Assembly: GCA_002825515.1 (NCBI GenBank)
Contig: PJET01000220.1
Span: forward strand, 1 to 6,703
DNA length: 6,703 nt
DNA from: Candidatus Thorarchaeota archaeon MP11T_1
GTDB lineage: Archaea; Asgardarchaeota; Thorarchaeia; Thorarchaeales; Thorarchaeaceae
Direction of reading: 5' to 3'
Numbering within the stretch: the first letter of the stretch is position 1; every line of letters starts with the position of its first letter. The position numbers and the translations under genes are program-made. Of the stretch, positions 1-5,863 are shown piece by piece. The notes beneath the pieces are model-generated. The model did not search any database and was not told the origin of the DNA. It saw only the letters and a list, made by a program, of their open reading frames with translations.

Positions 1-2
1 GG

Positions 3-1535
3 CCAGCTGGACGTGCTTCAAAACTTGAAATTCTAGATGCGCTGAAACAATACATCTACGTAGAGGATGTATCGGAATACAAGCGACTTCTTCCGACTAT
101 TTCTCTAATATTAGGATCTTACAAAATAATTGTGTGGCTCCTAGGTATTGATATCAGTGGTCTATTCGGATCAATCAGTTTTGGGAATTTTGCGATTGCA
201 CTATTAATTATTGCTTGGCTTATGGTTGATGGCATCCTCAACACCCTTGGTCCACTTCTCTTCCTCTACGGTGCAACCAGGGTGTTTATGAAGGGATCAC
301 TCAGATTCCAAGAAGCTGTTGTGAATGCAGGTCGAAGGTTCTTTGGAGCCTTTGGAAACCTGGCTACAAGAAATGTGAAGCGAAACCCTGCTCGCACTGC
401 GTCACTTGTATTCATAATAGCCTTAATTGTGTCTTATGGGATATTCGCAACCGGAAGTCTCTATTCTCAGGCTGATTACATAGAACGAAGTGCTCGATAC
501 GATGTCGGAGCAGATGTCAGACTTCAACTCAATGCAGGAGCAAACATGACTGAGATGCTTGAAGCTGTAGTGGATTATGATGGTGTTGAAGATGCGACTC
601 CTGAGTATCAACTGGACCTTAGGGTTGGCACTACGCAAATTGAAACTCGAGGCATACGGCCTGATGAATGGACTGATGTTGGCTATTGGGAGCCTGAATG
701 GTTCTTAGGTGATATTACAGAGATGATGGATAATCTAGGTAATGATGGAATCATCATTTCCAGAGACATCGCAAAGAGGTTGGAGCTGAACGTTGGCGAC
801 ACAATATATGTGGATGGTCCATTTGGCTCAGGAAGATATGGGTTAACTATTGTCGGTCTTATTGGCTATCTTACAATAATTGAAGTAGCTATTGCAGGAT
901 TCACATTTTCAACAGGCGGAGATTATGTTTCTATTGTATCCGAGACCTTTCTTAATGATAGCATGTTGATTCATACATCAACAGCAAATGTGCTGATTGA
1001 TACAGATCCCAATGTAAATGGCACAGTCCTTCAGCAACAATTGCTTTTGGATTTTGAAGACGTGTTTAGGACTTTCTCTGTCACTTCTGAAATATCAGAT
1101 TATCAATCAAGTCCTCTTAGAAGCGGCTCGACTAAGATTCAATGGTTGGCGATCAGCTTCGCAGTTATACTTGCTATGGTTGGAACTGGTTTAGTGGTCT
1201 ATCTCACATTAAGAGAAAAGGATGCAGAGATTGCTCTGTTGTCTGTTCGTGGTTTCAGCAAGTGGCAATTATTCAAAACGCTTCTTGCTGAGGTTATGGT
1301 GACTGTTCTATTCGCACTTCTATTGGGAGTGTTTGTTGGATATGTGGAAAATCTTGGACAGGTTTCACAGTTGAATACTAATGCAACTGGTCTCATACGT
1401 TATGGAGTGACCTTAGGTGGAGCCGCATTCTACACGAATCTTTTACTTGTAGGTGTAGTCTTACTAGCTGCGATAATTCCTGTCTGGCTGTCATCCAGAC
1501 GACCAGAGTCGAAGGTTGACTTACTGAGAGCATAG
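3..1535 (+). CDS. ABC transporter permease, FtsX/MacB-type, 5'-truncated by window edge
   Basis: Membrane subunit of an FtsX/MacB-family ABC exporter; its 510 visible residues are the C-terminal part of a two-repeat permease. The frame is open to base 3. The first visible residues (PAGRASKLEILDALK) match the typical end of an FtsX domain, so a first FtsX repeat lies outside the window and the GTG at 132 is not the real start. In visible numbering, hydrophobic segments lie at about 28-49 and 61-95. The second repeat follows: a TM helix at 134-152 after the motif NLATRNVKRNPARTA, an extracytoplasmic MacB-like domain at about 153-378, and TMs at about 381-402, 430-450 and 476-497. A cytoplasmic coupling segment (REKDAEIALLSVRGFSKWQL) follows the second TM of this repeat, and the end (KVDLLRA) is typical. 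The stop codon overlaps the Shine-Dalgarno of the ATPase gene. The substrate is unknown; lipid, lipoprotein or peptide export or membrane remodelling are the usual roles. Confidence 0.9.
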   Translation, partial: PAGRASKLEILDALKQYIYVEDVSEYKRLLPTISLILGSYKIIVWLLGIDISGLFGSISFGNFAIALLIIAWLMVDGILNTLGPLLFLYGATRVFMKGSLRFQEAVVNAGRRFFGAFGNLATRNVKRNPARTASLVFIIALIVSYGIFATGSLYSQADYIERSARYDVGADVRLQLNAGANMTEMLEAVVDYDGVEDATPEYQLDLRVGTTQIETRGIRPDEWTDVGYWEPEWFLGDITEMMDNLGNDGIIISRDIAKRLELNVGDTIYVDGPFGSGRYGLTIVGLIGYLTIIEVAIAGFTFSTGGDYVSIVSETFLNDSMLIHTSTANVLIDTDPNVNGTVLQQQLLLDFEDVFRTFSVTSEISDYQSSPLRSGSTKIQWLAISFAVILAMVGTGLVVYLTLREKDAEIALLSVRGFSKWQLFKTLLAEVMVTVLFALLLGVFVGYVENLGQVSQLNTNATGLIRYGVTLGGAAFYTNLLLVGVVLLAAIIPVWLSSRRPESKVDLLRA

Positions 1536-1540
1536 GTGAT
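1534..1540 (+). promoter_or_regulatory. Shine-Dalgarno site of the ABC ATPase gene
   Basis: AGGTGAT is a strong complement of the archaeal 16S rRNA 3' end. It overlaps the TAG stop of the permease and lies 4 nt before ATG 1545. It decides the start codon against GTG 1536 and ATG 1539, which it overlaps. Confidence 0.65.
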
Positions 1541-1544
1541 GAAA

Positions 1545-2435
1545 ATGAGTACGAAAGCGTATATTCAAGCTGATGACCTGGTGAAGGTCTATCGTTTAGG
1601 AAATGTGGAGGTTCAAGCCCTTAGGGGTCTCTCGATGCAAGTATCTCAGGGTGAGATGGTGGCAATAGTAGGAGCGAGTGGGTCTGGAAAGACAACACTG
1701 CTTAACATATTGGGCGGAATCACACGAGCAACTGCAGGAAACACAGTTGTTGCTGGTTATGATGTGACCAATGCAAATGCGGTACAACTTGTTGCTCTTC
1801 GCCGCGAGATTGTTGGACATATCTTCCAAGAACTCAATCTGATCCCTACTCTCACAGCCTATGAGAATGTAGAATTACCTATGCTTGCTGCAAAAGTTGA
1901 TGGAAGTAGACGGAAAGCACGAGTTGAGGAATTGCTCTCCATTGTGGGACTTGCAGATAGAATGAAACACAAACCCGATGAGTTGTCAGGTGGAGAACGC
2001 CAACGAGTTGCCATCGCAGCGGCCATAGCTAATGATCCGAAAGTCCTGCTTTGCGATGAGCCTACCGGAGACCTCGATACGGAGACAGGGAGTATCATAG
2101 TCGAGTATTTGCATAAGGTCAACAAGGAATATGGAAAGACCGTTCTGATGGTTACACACGATCCATCGGTCGCTCGGCAATGTGACCGTATCTATAGGAT
2201 TAGAGATGGTCAGATCATATCTGTGCAATCACCAACAGCTGATGACCAGTCAGAAGCAACTTCAAGAGTTGATGTTATTCGCGAAAGGCTCACAGAAATA
2301 AAAGCTGAGATTGTACGTCTTGATGAACAAGTCAAGACTGGTACAATTGACCTTGGCGTGTTTGCAGGAAGAAGGACAGCTCTGGTAGACAGACAAGAGA
2401 TGTTCGAGGAAGAATTGCATAGACTAGGCTTGTAA
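1545..2435 (+). CDS. ABC transporter ATP-binding protein, LolD/MacB/FtsE type, with C-terminal helical extension
   Basis: Cytoplasmic ATPase that powers the permease encoded just upstream. All nucleotide-binding motifs are present (numbered from ATG 1545, 296 aa): Walker A GASGSGKT at 43-50, Q-loop Gln95, signature LSGGE at 147-151, Walker B VLLCDE at 167-172, D-loop GDLD at 175-178 and switch His205. The canonical domain ends near residue 227. A further 70 residues follow: an acidic/Ser-Thr linker, then a charged, probably helical segment (about 240-296) that LolD or FtsE proteins lack. In-frame GTG 1536 and ATG 1539 are possible starts. ATG 1545 is preferred because AGGTGAT at 1534-1540 sits 4 nt before it and overlaps the permease stop, implying translational coupling. 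Function as an FtsX-class exporter ATPase is secure at family level; the cargo is not known. Confidence 0.95.
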   Translation: MSTKAYIQADDLVKVYRLGNVEVQALRGLSMQVSQGEMVAIVGASGSGKTTLLNILGGITRATAGNTVVAGYDVTNANAVQLVALRREIVGHIFQELNLIPTLTAYENVELPMLAAKVDGSRRKARVEELLSIVGLADRMKHKPDELSGGERQRVAIAAAIANDPKVLLCDEPTGDLDTETGSIIVEYLHKVNKEYGKTVLMVTHDPSVARQCDRIYRIRDGQIISVQSPTADDQSEATSRVDVIRERLTEIKAEIVRLDEQVKTGTIDLGVFAGRRTALVDRQEMFEEELHRLGL

Positions 2436-2451
2436 CAACCAACTCTCCTCG

Positions 2452-2461
2452 ATATCTTTTT
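2452..2461 (+). terminator. Possible U-tract terminator of the ABC transporter operon
   Basis: ATATCTTTTT, ending in five T residues, lies 17 nt after the ATPase stop. Archaeal termination often needs only a short U-tract. The tract is short and no stable hairpin directly precedes it, so the call is weak; read-through into the asparaginase gene is equally plausible. Confidence 0.22.
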
Positions 2462-2470
2462 GACCACCAC

Positions 2471-2477
2471 TTAAAAT
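2471..2477 (+). promoter_or_regulatory. Possible TATA-like element for the asparaginase gene
   Basis: TTAAAAT is centred about 24 nt before GTG 2498, so a transcript starting near the start codon would be leaderless. There is no obvious purine-rich BRE just upstream. If this promoter were used, the inverted repeats would not be in the mRNA. Weak call. Confidence 0.2.
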
Positions 2478-2497
2478 GTCTAGAGTTGGTGGTCTGA

Positions 2498-3370
2498 GTG
2501 AAACGTCCCATTGTCGTTGTCCATGGTGGAGCCACAGTCTTCGAGAAGAAGTATCACCCCGCCATTCTAGAAGCAGTCAAAGATGCTGCTAAAAGAGGAA
2601 TGCTCACTCTTGAAAAAGGAGGCTCAGCTCTTGATGCAGTAGAGGCTGCAATTTGGGTTCTCGAAGAAACGAACCTATTCACTGCAGGTCTGGGTGCCAG
2701 TAAGAATCGAGATGGTGAGATTGAGCTGGACGCAATCATAATGGACGGTAACAGACTTCAAAGCGGAGCTGTCATGGCGGTTCAAAATATAGTTCATCCT
2801 ATCTCTCTTGCAAGATATGTTCTTGAACGAACCGCAAATTCCCAGATTGTTGGTTCTGGAGCCAACAAGCTATACGAACAGATGTTGGCTGAAGGGTACC
2901 GGAAAGAGACCTCAACCCGAAAGACTGAGCCCCCTGAAATGGCGAAGAATTACGACACTGTTGGTGCAGTAGCTGTGGATACAAATGGCATGATTGTATC
3001 AGGTTCTTCAACGAGTGGCTGGCCAGGGAAATTGCCAGGTCGTGTAGGAGATTCACCAATTATTGGTGCAGGTGTATATGCAAATGACATTGCGGGTGCT
3101 AGCTGCACCGGAAAGGGTGAACAGATTCTAAGAATCACAATGGGGAGAATGGCAGTATACCATGTTGAACAAGGTCTATCAGTTCAACAAGCTGCAGATA
3201 CTGTGATGGCTGAGTTGCGTCAAAAAACCACAGGAGAGGCAGGTCTTATCTTGGTGGATAAATATGGAGATTTAGCAATCAACTTCGACACTCCTCATAT
3301 GCCAGTCGCAGTGCTCTCAAATGAAATGAAAGGAGTCTTTTGTTCAATGACTCCTGAATGGCCTATTTAA
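2498..3370 (+). CDS. Asparaginase / isoaspartyl peptidase family protein (Ntn hydrolase, peptidase family T2)
   Basis: Predicted N-terminal-nucleophile hydrolase acting on L-asparagine, isoaspartyl dipeptides or a related amide, made as a precursor that cuts itself into alpha and beta subunits. Length 290 aa is at the short end of the family. The opening VVVHGGA and the segment GEIELDAIIMDG at 73-84 are typical of the alpha chain. Thr154 in YDTVGAVAVD is the predicted nucleophile and new N terminus after cleavage of Asp153-Thr154. Thr172, Arg182 and Asp185 (in GRVGDSPIIGAG) and Thr204-Gly205 (CTGKGE) match the substrate-binding and oxyanion positions by spacing. The start is fixed: a TGA lies immediately before GTG 2498 in the same frame, and the conserved N terminus begins two residues later. 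It is cytoplasmic, with no signal peptide. The residue before the cut is Asp, as in glycosylasparaginase and taspase, rather than Gly as in isoaspartyl aminopeptidases, so the exact substrate is open. Confidence 0.9.
   Translation: MKRPIVVVHGGATVFEKKYHPAILEAVKDAAKRGMLTLEKGGSALDAVEAAIWVLEETNLFTAGLGASKNRDGEIELDAIIMDGNRLQSGAVMAVQNIVHPISLARYVLERTANSQIVGSGANKLYEQMLAEGYRKETSTRKTEPPEMAKNYDTVGAVAVDTNGMIVSGSSTSGWPGKLPGRVGDSPIIGAGVYANDIAGASCTGKGEQILRITMGRMAVYHVEQGLSVQQAADTVMAELRQKTTGEAGLILVDKYGDLAINFDTPHMPVAVLSNEMKGVFCSMTPEWPI
3331..3355 (-). terminator. Candidate hairpin terminator of the DUF438/ferredoxin operon, inside the asparaginase 3' end
   Basis: AGGAGTC (3331-3337) and GACTCCT (3349-3355) form a perfect 7-bp stem with an 11-nt loop. 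Read on the - strand, the hairpin lies about 21 nt after the stop of the DUF438 gene and is followed by the T-rich run TTCATTTCATTTG. Such a terminator would lie inside asparaginase codons. The stem is short and the T tract interrupted, so this is only a candidate. Confidence 0.28.
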
Positions 3371-3376
3371 TAGACT

Positions 3377-4573
3377 TCAGTCAAGCAAACGCTTCTCTCC
3401 AGAAATTTTCAAGATTTCAGTTATATCTTGACTGACTTCCAAACATCCAAGATATTTCTGCTCAGTGTCTCTAACAGCAAAGTAGCGAATATGAATGGTC
3501 TTTCCTCCCAAGTTGATCCAAAACTCAGCTGAATCCCTAGTTCCGTTTCTGAAATCATTCAGTATTTGTTCAACAACGTGCACACTCTTTTTGGGATGAC
3601 ACAATTGTACACTTCTCCCGATTACAGCTCGAGATCGAACAAAGATTCTCTCAGGTGATTCGCTAAAGAATTGAACACGGTCTTGTGCGTCTACAAAGGT
3701 CATATCGATAGGCAAGTGGTTGAAAATCGCTTCAAGCATATCAACAGAGAGTCTTCCACTACCAAAAATCACTTCACTCTCCTCTGAAACGATTGGTTTC
3801 ATTGCTTCAGCAGGTGCGCCTTTACTCACTGCTCTAACTGAGTAACTGCAATACCCTATGTCATTAAAATCTTGAACAATAATATCCCATTCCTGTTCAC
3901 TGAATAGTCTCAAAGATGCTGGGAATAAAATATTGTTCTCCTTATTGAAATGACTAGCAAGCATGTTCGCCAAAGTCGTTGACACCTCACTCATCTTGCC
4001 TAGATTTTTCATTAGTTCTCCGTTCGCTTCTGAATTCAGACCAAATAGCTCTTTCTCAATTTCGTGAATTTCTTGATGCTCGCTCCACATTGCTGCAGGT
4101 GGACCTGTGAGACCATGTCTTTCAATAACAGGGAAAAGAGCGTTTTCTTCACGTAGGTAGTGGGTTTCGGATTCAGCAAAAAATCCAAGTAATTGCCTTA
4201 TTCTATCGAGATATGCTGAGCTCGGTTCTCTCTCTCCTATGATAATTGCTTTGCTAAGTGAATGCAGTTCGTTGGCATATTCCATGAGGAGTATGTGCTC
4301 AGTCATTAAAGTATGAATTGGATGCCCTTTTGGTGTAATTGGTTTTTGACCTTGAACGGTATCTCTAAAGACCTCGAAACTCATATTATACAAAATCTCA
4401 AGGACTTCATTAGATACTCCCTCATTAATCATCTCGTCTTTTACAAGGGTCATTTCGGCTGGATTGACAACTCCCAATGTCTTCACAAAATGTTTCTTAA
4501 GTTCCCCGAGATCATCTCCAGCCTCAATCTTCTTTGCAATATCTTTGAGAATTTTCTTTCGATCACTCGACAT
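3377..4573 (-). CDS. DUF438 - hemerythrin - PAS domain protein (putative O2/NO/redox sensor)
   Basis: A 398-residue soluble protein with three domains: DUF438 at about 5-73, hemerythrin-like at about 80-225 and PAS at about 279-390. Likely di-iron ligands in the hemerythrin part are His84/His87/His93 (GHPIHTLMTEH), HxxxE at His138-Glu142, His166/His170 (WSEHQEIH) and HxxxE at His208-Glu212 (SHFNKENNILFP). The PAS part carries the family motifs RIFVRSRAVIGR, LCHPKKSVHVVE and IRYFAVRD and ends in GEKRLLD. The family occurs mainly in anaerobes; binding of O2 or NO at the di-iron site and signalling through PAS are inferred from the domains. There is no kinase or DNA-binding output domain, so a protein partner is likely. 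It is the second gene of an operon, 18 nt after the ferredoxin-like stop. GGCGAT, one mismatch from GGTGAT, lies 3 nt before ATG 4573. The 3' end converges on the asparaginase stop with a 6-nt gap. Confidence 0.93.
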   Translation of the reverse strand: MSSDRKKILKDIAKKIEAGDDLGELKKHFVKTLGVVNPAEMTLVKDEMINEGVSNEVLEILYNMSFEVFRDTVQGQKPITPKGHPIHTLMTEHILLMEYANELHSLSKAIIIGEREPSSAYLDRIRQLLGFFAESETHYLREENALFPVIERHGLTGPPAAMWSEHQEIHEIEKELFGLNSEANGELMKNLGKMSEVSTTLANMLASHFNKENNILFPASLRLFSEQEWDIIVQDFNDIGYCSYSVRAVSKGAPAEAMKPIVSEESEVIFGSGRLSVDMLEAIFNHLPIDMTFVDAQDRVQFFSESPERIFVRSRAVIGRSVQLCHPKKSVHVVEQILNDFRNGTRDSAEFWINLGGKTIHIRYFAVRDTEQKYLGCLEVSQDITEILKISGEKRLLD

Positions 4574-4591
4574 AAAATCGCCAATGATATC

Positions 4592-5335
4592 TTAGGCAAC
4601 TGTCTTGATATTTCCTTTGACTCCGATTTCAAACACTCTCAAAGGTAAATTCATACCAGTGTTCCCGATAGCTTGAGCCACAGCCCTAACTAGTCCATGG
4701 CAACAAGGCACTTCCATGTGAACTACTGACACATCCTTTACGTCGTTGACTTTGAACATTTGAGTGAGCTTTTCGACGTTCTGCTGATAATCCTCGAATT
4801 TAGGACAAACAAGAACTGCTGCTTTATTCTTAAGAAAATCTTCGTGCATTGATGTATATGCAAGTGCTGCGCAATCTGCGATAATGAGGACACTAGCGTT
4901 CCTTAGTGCTGGGTGTTGAGGCATTAACAACCGAAGTTTAATTGGCCAATGCGTAAGCCTAGACTCCTTTGGTTTCAAGATAGTTTCTGGCAATAAGTGA
5001 TCTGGACCATCATGGACCCCTCCTTCTCCATCTGAATAGGTAAAGCTCTCACTTCCCGCACATCCTATTTCCTGAGTTGCTAGGTTTTGTTTTCTGATAT
5101 TCTCCTTCGCTGCAATTTCATCAAACGGAACAGTTTCAACCTCTCTGAGTGTTAATGCTCCTTCAGGACATTCCCCTAGACATGCGCCCAGACCATCACA
5201 GAATGATTCAGAAACTACCTTGGCTTTCCCGTCAACTATCTGAAGTGCGCCTTCAGCGCAACCAGGAACACAGTTACCACATCCTGTACAAAGATCTTCA
5301 TCTATGCGTATCATTAATCGCTTTACCATCGTCAT
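4592..5335 (-). CDS. 4Fe-4S ferredoxin-domain protein with Cys-rich C-terminal domain
   Basis: Predicted cytoplasmic iron-sulfur protein of 247 aa (from ATG 5335), first gene of an operon with the DUF438/hemerythrin gene. The N-terminal domain (about 8-65) has a complete 4Fe-4S motif, Cys16-x2-Cys19-x2-Cys22-x3-Cys26. The second motif has Leu49 where the second cysteine would be: Cys46, Cys52 and Cys56 remain (CDGLGACLGECP). A variable acidic linker leads to a C-terminal domain (about 125-240) with more conserved-looking cysteines: IADCAALAY (155), VCPKFED (177) and MEVPCCHGL (211-212). I recognise the overall pattern from ferredoxin-like proteins of anaerobes found near hemerythrin or hybrid-cluster genes, from memory and without a search. 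Electron transfer to or from the hemerythrin protein is inference. ATG 5359 is an alternative start giving 8 more residues; 5335 is preferred because GAGG lies 8 nt before it and the family begins close to the first cluster. Confidence 0.9.
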   Translation of the reverse strand: MTMVKRLMIRIDEDLCTGCGNCVPGCAEGALQIVDGKAKVVSESFCDGLGACLGECPEGALTLREVETVPFDEIAAKENIRKQNLATQEIGCAGSESFTYSDGEGGVHDGPDHLLPETILKPKESRLTHWPIKLRLLMPQHPALRNASVLIIADCAALAYTSMHEDFLKNKAAVLVCPKFEDYQQNVEKLTQMFKVNDVKDVSVVHMEVPCCHGLVRAVAQAIGNTGMNLPLRVFEIGVKGNIKTVA

Positions 5336-5343
5336 ATGACTTG

Positions 5344-5347
5344 CCTC
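5344..5347 (-). promoter_or_regulatory. Shine-Dalgarno site of the ferredoxin-like gene
   Basis: GAGG on the - strand lies 8 nt before ATG 5335 and 17 nt before ATG 5326. Nothing comparable precedes ATG 5359, so this site favours 5335 as start. A leaderless start at 5359 remains possible. Confidence 0.45.
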
Positions 5348-5382
5348 TATCTTCACCATAGTTAATTATTTATGGGTGTACT

Positions 5383-5390
5383 ATTATAAA
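5383..5390 (-). promoter_or_regulatory. TATA box of the ferredoxin/DUF438 operon
   Basis: On the - strand this reads TTTATAAT. It predicts transcription starting near 5360, giving a leader of about 25 nt to ATG 5335 or a leaderless transcript at ATG 5359. It overlaps the opposing TATA box almost completely. A second AT-rich stretch (ATAAATAATTAA, about 5362-5373) could serve instead. Confidence 0.42.
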
Positions 5391-5392
5391 TA
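5385..5392 (+). promoter_or_regulatory. TATA box of the HxlR-family gene
   Basis: TATAAATA is a near-ideal archaeal TATA box. Its centre is about 34 nt before ATG 5422, so a start about 26 nt downstream gives a leader of only a few bases, in keeping with the lack of a clear Shine-Dalgarno sequence before this gene. Confidence 0.55.
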
Positions 5393-5421
5393 TAGTAGTT
5401 ACCAATTGGGAAGTTTATCTA

Positions 5422-5817
5422 ATGACTGGGCGAACAAAAGAAGATGTAGAACTATGTCCCGTGTTCGCTGCATCACGGATTTTAGGCAAACGTTGGTCGA
5501 TTCTCATAATTCAGGTTCTTTTAAGACCTGATTCTATCATTGGACTCAGATTCAATGAGCTTTACAAGGAGCTAAGCTGGATAAGTCCAAAAATTCTGAC
5601 ACAGCGACTAAGAGAGCTTCAAGAGAATGGAATTATTTCTAGAGATGTTGATGTTAGCTCGATTCCTCCTAAGGTGTGGTATACTTTGACAGAGAAAGGG
5701 AGAGACTTGGGGCCCACTTTGGAATCCATGCAAGCTTGGGGAATGAAGCACGGTGGTAGAGTTGTTGCTGTTTGTATGGGTAAGGGCTTCGAACACTGTC
5801 ATGAGTGTGAACACTAA
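5422..5817 (+). CDS. HxlR-family winged-helix transcriptional regulator with Cys/His-rich tail
   Basis: A 131-residue DNA-binding regulator of the HxlR (MarR-like) family. It opens with the hallmark ELCPVFAASRILGKRW, whose Cys12 is the conserved cysteine used for redox or electrophile sensing in several bacterial members. A winged helix-turn-helix spans about 44-93 (FNELYKELSWISPKILTQRL, then wing residues PPKVWYTLTEKG), and the C-terminal dimer helix (LGPTLESMQAWGMKHG) is at about 96-111. The tail is unusual: Cys118, His125, Cys126, His127, Cys129 and His131 (CMGKGFEHCHECEH) could bind a metal or an iron-sulfur cluster. The gene is divergent from the ferredoxin-like/DUF438 operon, with a palindrome over the shared TATA region, suggesting autoregulation and control of that operon. 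Its inducer is unknown. Confidence 0.93.
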   Translation: MTGRTKEDVELCPVFAASRILGKRWSILIIQVLLRPDSIIGLRFNELYKELSWISPKILTQRLRELQENGIISRDVDVSSIPPKVWYTLTEKGRDLGPTLESMQAWGMKHGGRVVAVCMGKGFEHCHECEH

Positions 5818-5863
5818 CAAAATGAGATATTAGAAGCTCTTATAGTCAATCCTGATAGAATTC

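Larger units (their letters stand above)
2438..2494 (+). promoter_or_regulatory. Two overlapping, mutually exclusive inverted repeats before the asparaginase gene
   Basis: In the 62-nt gap, ACCAACTCT (2438-2446) pairs perfectly with AGAGTTGGT (2482-2490), and GACCACCA (2462-2469) pairs perfectly with TGGTGGTC (2487-2494). The 3' arms share bases 2487-2490, so only one hairpin can form at a time. Both would cover GGTG (2488-2491), the likely ribosome-binding core 6 nt before GTG 2498. This could be a translational switch, an operator or a terminator-like structure. A 9-bp inverted repeat at such spacing is expected about once by chance in a window this size, so the function is tentative. The pairing itself is certain. 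Confidence 0.35.
5379..5397. promoter_or_regulatory. Palindrome TACTAT-N7-ATAGTA in the divergent promoter: candidate HxlR operator
   Basis: Perfect 6-bp arms (5379-5384 and 5392-5397) flank a 7-bp AT-rich spacer in the gap between the divergent HxlR and ferredoxin genes. The palindrome covers TATA-like elements of both strands, so a bound dimer would block TBP in both directions. Outer flanks extend the symmetry imperfectly (GGT at 5375-5377, ACC at 5401-5403). HxlR proteins bind short inverted repeats as winged-helix dimers, often near their own gene. The symmetry is seen; the binding is inferred. Confidence 0.5.

Noticed and set aside
132..134. GTG 132 as the start of the permease gene
   Set aside because: The frame is open without a stop from base 3, and the residues before 132 match the end of an FtsX domain. 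The gene begins outside the window.
423..638. Short open frames on the - strand across the permease and ATPase genes (for example 423-638, 1199-1396, 1596-1829, 1859-2125)
   Set aside because: They lie wholly inside well-recognised genes, show no domain or ribosome-binding support, and have compositions of out-of-frame reading.
1536..1541. GTG 1536 or ATG 1539 as the ATPase start
   Set aside because: Both lie within or beside the AGGTGAT ribosome-binding site, which is well spaced for ATG 1545.
4313..4648. 111-codon + strand frame across the DUF438/ferredoxin gene junction
   Set aside because: It is antisense to two recognised genes, has no recognisable domain and no upstream ribosome-binding site; a shadow.
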